A program made the position numbers and the translations under genes. From Pseudomonadota bacterium (GTDB lineage Bacteria; Pseudomonadota; Alphaproteobacteria; Rhizobiales; Hyphomicrobiaceae), in NCBI GenBank assembly GCA_023412805.1, contig JAEZRM010000024.1, positions 1 through 64,000 of the forward strand: a DNA stretch of 64,000 bases, read 5' to 3'. How positions within the stretch are numbered: the first letter of the stretch is position 1; every line of letters starts with the position of its first letter. Below, piece after piece: positions 55,385-63,876 of this stretch. The notes beneath the pieces were generated by a model. It had not been told where the DNA came from and searched no databases. It was given only the letters and a program-made list of their open reading frames with translations.

Positions 55385-57052
55385 TTACGACGGCAGCACG
55401 CGTTCGAGGATGCCGCGTACGTCGGCGGCCTCGAGCCCCTGCCCATATAGCTGTCGTGGTGCACCGGCGATACGCGTCGCGATGAAGGCATCAGCTATGG
55501 CGCCGGGGCTGTTTGCGCGCAGCAGCGTGGCCGCGGCCAGCACGGCGAGGCTTTCAGAGATCTGACGGGCGCGGGCTTCGATGGCCTGCGGATCGCCGAG
55601 CCAGTTCCGAATGCGCGCGCACGCAGCCGTGAGTGTCGCCTCACCCGCCGAAGCGGCCATGATTTCGTCAAGCACGTGCTTCACGGCGTCGGACTCGCGC
55701 TGTACGACGCGCAGCATGTCGAGCGCCATGACGTTGCCCGAGCCTTCCCAGATCGCATTGACCGGCACCTCGCGATAGATGCGTGCGAGAAGGCCGTCCT
55801 CGACATAGCCATTGCCGCCCAGGCACTCCATCGCCTCATAGACGAGTGCCGGCGCGAGCTTGCATACCCTGAGTTTAGTCACGGGTGTCATCAACCGCAC
55901 CCAGGCGCGCTGGCGCGCATCGCGCGGCGCTTCGTCCACGGCATGTGCGAGCCGGAATGAAAGCGCGGTCGCCGCCTCGACGTCGAGCGCCATATCGGCC
56001 AGCACCTGCGCCATCAGCGGCTGATCCACGAGGCGGCGCTGGAAGACCGTGCGATAGCGCGTGTGATGGAGCGCATTGGCGAGGGCAAGCCGCATGAGCC
56101 CTGCCGAGGAGATGGCGCAATCCAGCCGCGTCGCGGTGACCATCTCGATGATGGCGGGAACGCCTCGACCCTCATCGCCGATGAGCCAGCCCTCCGCGCC
56201 CTTGATTTCCACTTCGGACGAGGCGTTCGAGCGGTTGCCGAGTTTGTCCTTGAGGCGCTGGAAGTGAAGCGCGTTGACCGAGCCGTCGGGAAGGAAGCGC
56301 GGCACGAGAAAACAGGAAAGCCCGCCCGGCGCCTGCGCGAGAACGAGGAACGCGTCGCTCATCGGCGCCGACATGAACCACTTGTGGCCGATGAGACGAT
56401 GTGTGCCGCTGCCGGCGCCGGGTGCGATGGGCTCAGCCGTCGTGGTGTTGGTGCGGACATCCGTGCCGCCCTGCTTCTCGGTCATGCCCATGCCGAAGGT
56501 GACCGAGGCTTTCTCCGGAGCAGGCCGGAAGCGCGGATCGTACGTGCGGGAGAGTATGCGCGGGAGCCATTCGGCCGCTAGATCCGGCGCGAGGCGCAGT
56601 GTCGAGATCGCCGCGTGCGTCATGGTCACGGGACAGCAGTGCCCGGCCTCCATCTGCGCGGCCATATAGAACCCGGCGGCGCGGGCGACTTGAGCACCAG
56701 GGCGCGGCGCGCTGCCAGGCACGGCGAGATGGTCCCAGGTGCTGTAGTGGAGCCCGGCGGCAAAGCTTGTCGTGAGGCATTCGTGGTAGGCCGGATGAAA
56801 CTCGACGATGTCGAGCCGGCGGCCCTGGCCGTCATGAGTTCTGAGCCGCGGTGTGTGCTCATTGGCGAGGCGGCCGCGCTCGAAGGCTTCCTTGCTGCCG
56901 AACGTGGATCCGAGGGCGCTCAGCGATGCAGCGTCGTCGGGCGCGTAGTGAGCTACCACCCCGCGGAGAGGCGCGTCGTCGGTGAAGAGATTTCGGCCCT
57001 CGAACGGGGGCGATTGATTGGTGATCTCGTGTGTCGAGAACAGTGCGGGCAT
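55385..57052 (-). CDS. aidB: AidB-like acyl-CoA dehydrogenase
   Basis: 555 residues; E. coli AidB is about 540. FAD acyl-CoA dehydrogenase fold with the AidB-type N-terminus (HEITNQSPPFEGRNLFTDDA), FGMGMTEKQGGTDVRTNTTT, GHKWFMSAPMSDAFLVLAQA and IWEGSGNVMALDMLRVVQRE. AidB is part of the adaptive response to alkylating agents and binds DNA, although its real substrate is unclear. The ATG at 57052 with GGAGG five bases upstream fixes the start. The usual DNA-binding C-terminal part is present in length. No ada gene adjoins it. Confidence 0.88.
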   Translation of the reverse strand: MPALFSTHEITNQSPPFEGRNLFTDDAPLRGVVAHYAPDDAASLSALGSTFGSKEAFERGRLANEHTPRLRTHDGQGRRLDIVEFHPAYHECLTTSFAAGLHYSTWDHLAVPGSAPRPGAQVARAAGFYMAAQMEAGHCCPVTMTHAAISTLRLAPDLAAEWLPRILSRTYDPRFRPAPEKASVTFGMGMTEKQGGTDVRTNTTTAEPIAPGAGSGTHRLIGHKWFMSAPMSDAFLVLAQAPGGLSCFLVPRFLPDGSVNALHFQRLKDKLGNRSNASSEVEIKGAEGWLIGDEGRGVPAIIEMVTATRLDCAISSAGLMRLALANALHHTRYRTVFQRRLVDQPLMAQVLADMALDVEAATALSFRLAHAVDEAPRDARQRAWVRLMTPVTKLRVCKLAPALVYEAMECLGGNGYVEDGLLARIYREVPVNAIWEGSGNVMALDMLRVVQRESDAVKHVLDEIMAASAGEATLTAACARIRNWLGDPQAIEARARQISESLAVLAAATLLRANSPGAIADAFIATRIAGAPRQLYGQGLEAADVRGILERVLPS

Positions 57053-57177
57053 GCTGGCCTCCCCGCAATCTATGGTGTCATGCTGGCGGTGCGCCCTCGC
57101 GCGTGCCGGCGACAGGTGCCAAGCCTCGCACCGCAGGGCATCGGCGACAAGGGCCCGAGGTAGGGCCTGAAGAGACT

Positions 57178-57429
57178 TCAGCGCCGCTTCGTCGCCAGGC
57201 AGCCCTTGAGGCAACGCTGTAGATCGGCATCGCAGCGGGGTGAGCCACGGGTCGAGATCCGGCATTGGTTGTGGCGCTGACGGCAGAGGCTGGCACAGGA
57301 GGCTTCGGCTATCACGATCGGTGCCGATTCAAGCACCGCCCCTGCGGGCGCGCGCGACTGCTCCGCCGCTGCCAAGGGCGGCAGCAGAAGGAACAAGGCG
57401 GCAATCAAGGCTGCGCGTCGTCTCATCAT
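57178..57429 (-). CDS. Small secreted cysteine-rich protein
   Basis: 83 residues. A signal peptide (RRRAALIAALFLLLPPLAAA) is followed by a short mature part with five cysteines in CASLCRQRHNQCRIS and CDADLQRCLKGCLATKRR, probably two disulfides in the periplasm. No family recognised. There are two adjacent ATGs (57429 and 57426); either may start. Same strand as, and upstream of, aidB by about 125 bases. Confidence 0.6.
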   Translation of the reverse strand: MMRRRAALIAALFLLLPPLAAAEQSRAPAGAVLESAPIVIAEASCASLCRQRHNQCRISTRGSPRCDADLQRCLKGCLATKRR

Positions 57430-57812
57430 GAACCTGTTCGCGGGCGCCGCTTCGTGACGCGTGGCGTTCCTATAACTATGCCAGCAGAAGACGATATCTG
57501 GAGCAGATATCTGGAGCAAAAGACTAGAGCGGCTCCTAGAAAACGGCGGCCGTGATGTGCGGCTGCAATTCGGAGAGACCGGAAGCGCCGCCCTGAGGTC
57601 GCTCCCGGGATGCAGAATGGCATGCGCTCAGGACGGATGCGCCCGCGCAACTGCAGACTCTGGAAATCGGTGATGCAGATCTCTCAGCCAGCCGCATCAC
57701 CATACCCCGGAGGCCATGAACACAGCCTGAATTCGCATCGGCCGGGGCATTAAGCCTTTCCGAACAGGCACATAGACCTATGCAAGAAGGATGGAGCCGA
57801 TAGGGGGTTGCA

Positions 57813-57827
57813 GAACAACTAAAGAAC
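57813..57827 (-). promoter_or_regulatory. SOS box 1 (GAAC-N7-GAAC)
   Basis: GAAC (57813-57816), seven bases, GAAC (57824-57827); on the minus strand this is GTTC-N7-GTTC, the LexA site known for alphaproteobacteria. It lies about 110 bases before the lexA start. Confidence 0.75.
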
Positions 57828-57836
57828 ATTTATGTT

Positions 57837-57851
57837 GTTCTTGGTTTGTAC
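57837..57851 (+). promoter_or_regulatory. SOS box 2 (GTTC-N7-GTAC)
   Basis: GTTC (57837-57840), seven bases, GTAC (57848-57851), one mismatch from consensus. Together with box 1 it forms a symmetric arrangement: AAGAACA (57822-57828) and TGTTCTT (57836-57842) are perfect inverted copies. Confidence 0.6.
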
Positions 57852-57935
57852 GGTCAAGTCGAGTGCGGCAGCGTATTGGTCGCAGCAGTGTGCACCCCGA
57901 TTCGGGAGCGGCACCGGCATCGAAATGGAGAGCTC

Positions 57936-58637
57936 ATGCTGACCGCGAAGCAGAAGGAACTGCTCCTGCTCATTCATCATCGCGTGCAGGAGACGGGCGT
58001 CCCGCCTTCGTTCGAGGAGATGAAGGAAGCGCTCGACCTCAAGTCGAAGTCGGGCATCCATCGGCTGATCACGGCGCTCGAGGAGCGTGGCTTCATCAGG
58101 CGCCTGCCGCATCGCGCGCGCGCCCTTGAGATCGTCAAGCTGCCCGAGGCCTTTCAGGAGGAAGCACCGCCACCCGTGCAAAGGGCGCCCTTCCGACCGC
58201 AGGTCATCGAGGGGGGGCTTGGTAACGGATCGGCGCCCATGTCCCAGCCCGATGCCGGCTTGGCCGTGCCGATGATGGGGCGGATTGCGGCGGGTGTGCC
58301 GATCAGTGCCATCCAGGATCACAGTCAGGATGTGCTGTGTCCGCCCGATATGATCGGTGCTGGCGAGCATTTCGCACTGGAGGTGGTCGGCGATTCCATG
58401 ATCGAGGCCGGCATTCACGACGGCGATACGGTCATCATCCGGCGCGCCCATACGGCCCGCGACGGCGAGATCGTCGTGGCGCTGGTCGAGAAGGAGGAGG
58501 CGACGCTCAAGCGGATCTACCAGCAGGGCGGAAAGGTCTCGCTGGAAGCCGCCAATCCGAACTACGAGACCCGCCATTTCGGCCCCGATCAAGTCGAGGT
58601 GCAGGGGCGTCTGGTAGGCTTGATCCGGCGCTACTGA
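57936..58637 (+). CDS. lexA: LexA repressor
   Basis: 233 residues. SOS repressor that cleaves itself when RecA filaments form. N-terminal winged helix: MLTAKQKELLLLIHHRVQET, PPSFEEMKEALDLKSKSGIH, EERGFIRRLPHRARALEIVK. The cleavage site AAG-V in GRIAAGVPISAIQ is near residue 118, the catalytic serine in VVGDSMIEAGIHDGD near 153 and the lysine in EEATLKRIYQ near 190. Start: ATG at 57936 with GGAGAG ahead. Two SOS boxes about 110 bases upstream imply autorepression. Confidence 0.96.
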   Translation: MLTAKQKELLLLIHHRVQETGVPPSFEEMKEALDLKSKSGIHRLITALEERGFIRRLPHRARALEIVKLPEAFQEEAPPPVQRAPFRPQVIEGGLGNGSAPMSQPDAGLAVPMMGRIAAGVPISAIQDHSQDVLCPPDMIGAGEHFALEVVGDSMIEAGIHDGDTVIIRRAHTARDGEIVVALVEKEEATLKRIYQQGGKVSLEAANPNYETRHFGPDQVEVQGRLVGLIRRY

Positions 58638-58653
58638 GCGCGCAAGGTGCGGA

Positions 58654-58669
58654 GCGGCCGCGTGGCCGC
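58654..58669. terminator. Hairpin downstream of lexA
   Basis: GCGGCC (58654-58659), loop GCGT, GGCCGC (58664-58669), 17 bases after the lexA stop. No U-run follows, so termination would be weak or factor-assisted. Confidence 0.4.
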
Positions 58670-58696
58670 GCCGTCATGCTCCGGGAAGTATGCATC

Positions 58697-59668
58697 ATGA
58701 GCGATCTGCCGAAGTCCGTCCGTATCAACGAGGAGGGGCCGCGAGAAGGCTTTCAGATCGAGAAGGGGCCAATTTCGACACCGCGCAAGATCGCGTTGAT
58801 CGACAGCCTCTCGGAGACAGGTCTCAAGCAGATCCAGTGTGTCTCCTTCGTCAATCCGAAGAATGTCCCCGGCTGGGCTGATGCCGAGGCAGTCACCGCG
58901 GGCTTCAAGAAGCGCGAGGGTGTGAGCTACACGTGCCTCTGGCTCAATGACAGAGGCTTCGAGCGCGCTATGGCCTCGGGCCGTTACGACATGGCGGGGC
59001 GGATCTCGCTCACGGCCTCCGAGACCTTCGTCAAGCGCAATCAGAACCGTACGCTCAAGGAAAACTACGACGCGCAGTCTGCGTCGATCGCACTCTACAA
59101 GGCGCATGGCCTAGCTGTAGAGAAGGCCTCGATCATGGCATCCTTCGGCTGCAATTTCGAAGGCGACATGCCGACCGATCGTCTGCTCGGCTTTGTCAGT
59201 CAGGTTTTCGAGATCGCGGCCGCCCACGACCTCAAGATCAAGACGCTGTCGCTCGCCGACACCATGGCATGGGCGACGCCGGCAACGATCAAGCGGCTCG
59301 TCGGCGCCGTGCGCGGGCGTTGGCCCGACCTCGAACTTTCGCTCCATCTCCACGATACGCGCGGCATGGGGATTGCCAACGCCTATGCCGGCCTGGAGAT
59401 GGGCGTCGCAATCTATGACGCGGCCGTTGCCGGGCTCGGCGGCTGTCCCTTTGCGGCCCACAAAAGCGCGGCGGGCAATGTCTGCACCGAGGACCTCGTC
59501 TTCATGTGCGAGGAGATGGGCATCGCAACCGGCGTCGATCTCGCGCGTCTTGTCGAGACGGCGCTGCTCGCAGAGGAGATCGTCGGCCACCCGCTCCCGG
59601 GTTCCGTCAAGGGTGGTGGGACGCTGCAGCGCCTGCGGGCCCAGCTTCGCGCCGCCAAGGCCGCCTGA
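58697..59668 (+). CDS. HMG-CoA lyase-like aldolase
   Basis: 323 residues. A DRE-TIM metallolyase. Seen: RINEEGPREGFQIEKGPIST at the N-terminus, where the usual DG-x-RD-G loop reads NEEGPREG, HLHDTRGMGIANAYAGLEMG (metal histidines) and GLGGCPFAAHKSAAGNV. HMG-CoA lyase splits hydroxymethylglutaryl-CoA into acetoacetate and acetyl-CoA in leucine breakdown; the altered first loop and the KSAAGNV form suggest a related but perhaps different aldolase. Start: ATG at 58697, with GGAAG ahead. It follows lexA by 59 bases. Confidence 0.8.
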   Translation: MSDLPKSVRINEEGPREGFQIEKGPISTPRKIALIDSLSETGLKQIQCVSFVNPKNVPGWADAEAVTAGFKKREGVSYTCLWLNDRGFERAMASGRYDMAGRISLTASETFVKRNQNRTLKENYDAQSASIALYKAHGLAVEKASIMASFGCNFEGDMPTDRLLGFVSQVFEIAAAHDLKIKTLSLADTMAWATPATIKRLVGAVRGRWPDLELSLHLHDTRGMGIANAYAGLEMGVAIYDAAVAGLGGCPFAAHKSAAGNVCTEDLVFMCEEMGIATGVDLARLVETALLAEEIVGHPLPGSVKGGGTLQRLRAQLRAAKAA

Positions 59669-59854
59669 TCGGCCTCAGTGGGTGAGCTGCGATAGGATGG
59701 TGCCGCGCGGCGTGGGGCCATGCATGCTCGGGTCTTGCCGGGTGACGGCGATCGTCCCAGTATGCGGACCGAACAGGCGTCCGATGCGGTGCGTGAGAGG
59801 CCACTCCACGTCCCTGGCGCCGCTTTGACAGACATACAACGACATGAGCCGGCA

Positions 59855-60823
59855 ATGACCCCGATCTCAGCTCTTCAGACAACTGCCGAAGTCCTCATGG
59901 CCAAGGCCGCGATCGAGATCCCGGACGATTATCTCGGAGGTCTGCGTCAGTGCGCGAACACCGAGAAAGGCGATCTCTCCGCTTTCGTCATCCAGGCCAT
60001 GCTCGAGAACTACGAGGCGGCCAAGGAGGACCGGCGTGCGATGTGCGGCGATACAGGCGTGCCGCGCTGGTATGTGAAGATGGGTAACGACGCGCGAATC
60101 GAGGGCGGACCGGTAGCGCTGGAAACGGCGTTGCGCCGCGCGACCGCCAATGCCACGCGCTCGATCCCGCTGAGGCCGAACCGCGTGCACCCGCTCTGGC
60201 GCACGGACCACGACAACAACTGCGGCATCGGCGCTCCGGAGATCGAATACTCGTTCCATCCGGAAGGTGATTGGATCGATCTGACGACCGTCCACAAGGG
60301 CGGCCTCTTCGGCACCGACTACCGGATGCTCTTTCCAGGCGACGGCATCGACGGTATCAAGCGCTTCTATCTCGACACGCTCATCGCGTTCGGTAAGCGC
60401 GGGCTCGCGTGTCAGCCCGCGATCGTCGGTGTCGGTCTTGGTGGCTCGAAGGACATCTCGGTCGTGCTCGGCAAGCAGGCGGCGTGCCTGCGCACGGTCG
60501 GCGACCGCAATCCGGACCCGAAGATCGCCGCGCTCGAAGAGGAATTGAAGGAGATCGGCAATTCGATCGGCATGGGGGCCATGGGTTTCATGGGCTCGAG
60601 CATGGTTGTCGATTGCCATATCGAGGTCGGCTATTGTCACACGGGCGGGATGCCCATGAGCGTGCACATGTTCTGCCTCTCCTCACGGCGCGCGACGGCG
60701 CGTATCCACCCCGACGGGCGCGTCGAGTTCCGCACGGACCCGCTCTGGTTTACGGACTACATGCGCCGTAGCGGCGTCGAGTGGGACGGCACGGGCGCCG
60801 AGCGCATCGAGGCGGCAGAATAG
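59855..60823 (+). CDS. Class I fumarate hydratase / tartrate dehydratase alpha subunit
   Basis: 322 residues. The N-terminal (alpha) domain of the oxygen-sensitive [4Fe-4S] hydratases. Candidate cluster cysteines: MCGDTGVPRWYV near residue 62, GLACQPAIVGVGLGGSKD near 186, and VVDCHIEVGYCHTGG near 252, matching in order the three ligands of FumA-type enzymes. It hydrates or dehydrates C4 acids such as fumarate/malate or tartrate. The beta domain is absent from the protein, and no beta gene follows: the next gene is cutA on the other strand. The ATG at 59855 was chosen because the following ISALQTTAEVLMAKAAIEIP reads like the family's start. Confidence 0.82.
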   Translation: MTPISALQTTAEVLMAKAAIEIPDDYLGGLRQCANTEKGDLSAFVIQAMLENYEAAKEDRRAMCGDTGVPRWYVKMGNDARIEGGPVALETALRRATANATRSIPLRPNRVHPLWRTDHDNNCGIGAPEIEYSFHPEGDWIDLTTVHKGGLFGTDYRMLFPGDGIDGIKRFYLDTLIAFGKRGLACQPAIVGVGLGGSKDISVVLGKQAACLRTVGDRNPDPKIAALEEELKEIGNSIGMGAMGFMGSSMVVDCHIEVGYCHTGGMPMSVHMFCLSSRRATARIHPDGRVEFRTDPLWFTDYMRRSGVEWDGTGAERIEAAE

Positions 60824-60825
60824 CC

Positions 60826-61170
60826 TCAGGCCAGCCCGGACTTCGGCGCACTCGTCTGACTCATGATCCAGTCGAGGAAGGGCGGCGCGCCACTCGCAAT
60901 GTCGAGGACGACGAGGGCGGGGTTCTCGTAAGGGTGCAGGCCGCGTACGGTGCGGATGATCGGGGCGGCCAGCGTTGCGCGGGATTTGATGATCATTGCG
61001 CATTCTTCGTCCCGCTGGCGCTTCCCCTCCCAAACGTAGATGGCGATCATTCCCGGCAGGATATTCACGCAGGCAGCGAGGCCATCGTCGACCAGCTTGC
61101 TGCCGATGTGCTCTGCCACCTCGCGTGAGGGGAACGTCGCATATACCAGGATCGGCTTATCTTGTTCCAT
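60826..61170 (-). CDS. cutA: CutA1 divalent-ion tolerance protein
   Basis: 114 residues. Trimeric CutA1 proteins bind copper and other divalent ions in vitro; the cell role is uncertain. Marks: LVYATFPSREVAEHIGSKLV, LAACVNILPGMIAIYVWEGK, ECAMIIKSRATL and HPYENPALVVLDIASGAPPF. The ATG at 61170 fits the family length. Two bases from the end of the convergent hydratase gene; divergent from nadK. Confidence 0.92.
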   Translation of the reverse strand: MEQDKPILVYATFPSREVAEHIGSKLVDDGLAACVNILPGMIAIYVWEGKRQRDEECAMIIKSRATLAAPIIRTVRGLHPYENPALVVLDIASGAPPFLDWIMSQTSAPKSGLA

Positions 61171-61266
61171 TGCTTGCGCCCGCCTTCCTGCGCCCTCTAA
61201 AGTGCGCCGCGCGCCCCGCGTGCCGCTTCCGGCATGGTAAAAGGCTCGGCGCATGGATGGAAGCCG

Positions 61267-62049
61267 ATGGCCCTAAGCGCCCAGAAATTCGACCGGATCG
61301 CCTTCGTGGCGAGCGACGTCGCCGAGGCGCGGAGCGCGCTCGACCGGCTCGTTGCGCTTTACGGGAATGCCGCTCCGGGCGAGGCCGATGCCATAGTCGC
61401 GCTCGGTGGCGATGGCCTCATGCTGCAGACCCTGCACCGCTTCATGAGCGATCGCATTCCGATCTACGGTATGAACCGTGGCTCGGTCGGCTTCCTGATG
61501 AACGAGTTCAGCGAGCACGACCTTATCGGGCGGCTTCAGCGCGCCGTCGTGACGCGCATCCACCCCCTCGCCATGACCGCTATCGATGCGGAAGGCCGGA
61601 GCCACCAGGGGCTGGCGATCAACGAGGTGGCGCTCTTTCGCCAGACGCATCAGGCGGCAAAGCTCGTCCTGTCGGTGAACGGGCAGGTGCGGCTTCCCGA
61701 GCTCATCTGCGATGGTGTGCTGGTTGCGACGCCTGCGGGATCCACGGCCTACAACCTCTCGGCCTATGGCCCGATCATTCCGATCAACGCGCAGCTCCTG
61801 GCGCTCACGCCGATCAGCCCGTTCCGGCCGCGGCGCTGGCGCGGCGCGCTCGTCGCCAACACCGCGCGCATCGGTATCACGATACAGGAGCCGGAGAAGC
61901 GGCCCGTGAGCGCCGTCGCGGACAATCTCGAGTTCCGCTCGGTCGTTCAGGTGGAAATCTCGCAGGCGTCGGATATCGATCTCCACATGATGTTCGATCC
62001 CGGCCATGATCTCGACGAGCGCATTCTGTCGGAACAGTTTCGCTATTGA
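61267..62049 (+). CDS. nadK: NAD kinase
   Basis: 260 residues. Phosphorylates NAD to NADP with ATP. Marks: the VALGGDGLMLQTLHRF loop near residues 45-60, YGMNRGSVGFLMNEF, INEVALFRQTHQAAKL and DGVLVATPAGSTAYNLSAYG. The ATG at 61267 with GGAAG just ahead gives the usual length; an earlier start adds a short unsupported leader. Confidence 0.93.
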   Translation: MALSAQKFDRIAFVASDVAEARSALDRLVALYGNAAPGEADAIVALGGDGLMLQTLHRFMSDRIPIYGMNRGSVGFLMNEFSEHDLIGRLQRAVVTRIHPLAMTAIDAEGRSHQGLAINEVALFRQTHQAAKLVLSVNGQVRLPELICDGVLVATPAGSTAYNLSAYGPIIPINAQLLALTPISPFRPRRWRGALVANTARIGITIQEPEKRPVSAVADNLEFRSVVQVEISQASDIDLHMMFDPGHDLDERILSEQFRY

Positions 62050-62205
62050 TCCTGCTGGTGGCAGTACGCGTGCGGGTTTAATCCGCATCGCGAGCGGGAT
62101 CGAGCATTAAGCAAGAGAATAGGACGGAATTCCTGCGGCTTGCCGCGACGGCTTCGACACGCCATGCAATCCGGCGGCACACGGAGAATTGGGACCGAGA
62201 CATCC

Positions 62206-62664
62206 ATGGCAGGACTGCACTTCGAGGAGTTCGAGGTCGGGCAGGTATTCGAGCACGCGATCACGCGGACCGTGACGGAGATGGACAACATGATGTTCTC
62301 CTGTCTCACGCTCAATACGCAGCCGCTCCACATCGATCATCACTTCGCTGCCAAGACCGAGTGGGGCAAGCCTCTCGTCAACAGTCTCTTCACGCTCGGG
62401 CTGATGATCGGGATTTCCGTCGCCGACACCACGCTCGGCACGACGATCGGAAATCTCGGTATGACCGATGTTCGCTTTCCCCATCCTGTGTTCCACGGCG
62501 ATACGCTGCGCGTGACGACGGAGATCGTTTCCGTGCGCGAAAGCCAGTCGCGGCCGGATGCCGGCATCGTCGAGTTTCTCCATCGCGCCTACAATCAGGA
62601 TGGTGCGCTCGTCGCGGAGTGCCGGCGCGCAGGCTTCATGCGCAAGCAGTCTGATGCTGCTTGA
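62206..62664 (+). CDS. MaoC-like (R)-specific enoyl-CoA hydratase family protein
   Basis: 152 residues, one hot-dog domain. Seen: FEVGQVFEHAITRTVTEMDN, LNTQPLHIDHHFAAKTEWGK with the hydratase D-x4-H-type motif region (HIDHHFA), GKPLVNSLFTLGLMIGISVA and HPVFHGDTLRVTTEIVSVRE. It adds water to a 2-enoyl-CoA or related thioester. It precedes the CitE-like lyase gene by 92 bases; the pair recalls hydratase/lyase couples of mesaconyl-, itaconyl- or methylmalyl-CoA metabolism. Substrate not determined. Start: ATG at 62206. Confidence 0.82.
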   Translation: MAGLHFEEFEVGQVFEHAITRTVTEMDNMMFSCLTLNTQPLHIDHHFAAKTEWGKPLVNSLFTLGLMIGISVADTTLGTTIGNLGMTDVRFPHPVFHGDTLRVTTEIVSVRESQSRPDAGIVEFLHRAYNQDGALVAECRRAGFMRKQSDAA

Positions 62665-62756
62665 GGTGGATCGCAGCCTCGCCTGACGCTATACGACCCT
62701 ACATCGATCGCTCGCGTATGAGTGATCTATCGTGTGTCAGTTCGAGAGGAAGCCCT

Positions 62757-63632
62757 ATGCGCTCGCTGCTCTTCGTGCCCGGTGACAGCGAAAGAAAGCT
62801 GACAAAAGCGCTGGCCAGTGGTGCGGACGCGCTCATCCTCGACCTCGAGGACTCCGTCGCACCGGCGAACCGGCCGGCGGCCCGCACGCTGAGCGCCGCA
62901 TTCGTGCGCGAGACGCGCGGACGCGCTGAAAGCCCACTCCTCTATGTGCGCATCAATCCTATCGACAGCAGCGACTGGGAAGCGGATATCGCCGAGGTGA
63001 TGCCCGCGCGGCCGGACGGCATCATCATGCCGAAGCCGAATTCCGGCGAGGATGTCCATCGCCTCTCGATCGCGCTCGGTCATGCCGAGACCGAGGCCGG
63101 CATCACCGCGGGTGCGACGCGCATCCTGCCGATCGTGACGGAGACGCCGATCTCGGTGCTCAATCTGCAGAGCTATGTCGGCGCGAGCGCGCGCATGATC
63201 GGCATGAGCTGGGGTGCTGAAGATCTCGGCGCCGTTGTCGGCTCGCTCGCAAATCGGGACGAGCGCGGCCAGTTCACGTCACCCTATCGTCTGGTGCGCG
63301 ATCTCTGCCTCATCACCGCAGCAGCGGCGAGCGTGGAGCCCATCGATACGGTCTACGTGGACTTCCGCAATCGTGAGGGATTGGAAGCGGAGACGCGTGA
63401 GGCGCGTCGCGATGGCTTTACCGGCAAGATGGCCATTCATCCGGATCAGGTCGGCCCGATCAACGCGATCTTCACGCCGAGCGATGCGGACGTGGCGCAC
63501 GCGCGTGCGGTGATCGCGGCATTCGACGGCGCGGCTGGCGTTGCGAGCTTGGACGGCAAGATGCTCGATAAGCCGCATCTCGTGCTCGCCGAGAAGGTGA
63601 TCGCACGCGCGAAGGCGGCAGGAGTTATTTGA
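62757..63632 (+). CDS. HpcH/HpaI/CitE-family CoA ester lyase
   Basis: 291 residues. Start RSLLFVPGDSERKLTKALAS and ADALILDLEDSVAPANRPAA (metal/CoA sites) are typical of CitE-like malyl/citramalyl-CoA lyases; also RINPIDSSDWEADI, RILPIVTETPISVLNLQSYV, MSWGAEDLGAVVGS and GKMAIHPDQVGPINAIFTPS. It cleaves (or in some members hydrolyses) malyl-CoA, beta-methylmalyl-CoA or citramalyl-CoA. With the dehydrogenase at 27206 this suits the ethylmalonyl-CoA route, but itaconate-type breakdown is equally possible. The ATG at 62757 has AGAGGA seven bases upstream. Confidence 0.85.
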   Translation: MRSLLFVPGDSERKLTKALASGADALILDLEDSVAPANRPAARTLSAAFVRETRGRAESPLLYVRINPIDSSDWEADIAEVMPARPDGIIMPKPNSGEDVHRLSIALGHAETEAGITAGATRILPIVTETPISVLNLQSYVGASARMIGMSWGAEDLGAVVGSLANRDERGQFTSPYRLVRDLCLITAAAASVEPIDTVYVDFRNREGLEAETREARRDGFTGKMAIHPDQVGPINAIFTPSDADVAHARAVIAAFDGAAGVASLDGKMLDKPHLVLAEKVIARAKAAGVI

Positions 63633-63666
63633 TTTACCGCGGGGGCTCTTTTGAAGGACGGCCTAC

Positions 63667-63691
63667 CGGCCGGCGCGCAGTCGCGCGCTCA
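63667..63691 (-). repeat. Third copy of the 8054/8099 repeat, inverted
   Basis: The reverse complement reads TGAGCGCGCGACT then GCGCGCCGGCCG, matching 25 bases of the copies at 8054-8080 and 8099-8125 with one difference. It lies 34 bases after the CitE-like lyase stop. Confidence 0.75.
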
Positions 63692-63839
63692 GGAAGAGGT
63701 GCTTAGCAATCAAGCCGTGGTGTGTCGGGCCGGAGGCGCGCCAAGAAAGTGCTTGCGGCGGCCATGCGGAGAGGTCGCGTTCGCGGCGCACTCCAAGTGA
63801 TAAAAAGAAGGGGGTTCGGGGTCTCCCCGATTGGGGTCG

Positions 63840-63853
63840 GGGGCGAAAGCCCC
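63840..63853. terminator. GC-rich hairpin before the window's last gene
   Basis: GGGGC (63840-63844), loop GAAA, GCCCC (63849-63853), followed by another small hairpin (GCGCC/GGCGC, about 63858-63870). Placed beyond the stop of the partial minus-strand gene, so a terminator for it is likely. Confidence 0.45.
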
Positions 63854-63876
63854 GTCGCGCCGAAGGCGCGAGCGCG

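Larger units (their letters stand above)
57430..57935. other. 506-base region upstream of lexA
   Basis: No gene seen. It contains a perfect 13-base tandem duplication, GATATCTGGAGCA, at 57493-57505 and 57506-57518, and a pair of SOS boxes close to lexA (listed separately). The rest shows no recognisable feature. Confidence 0.5.
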
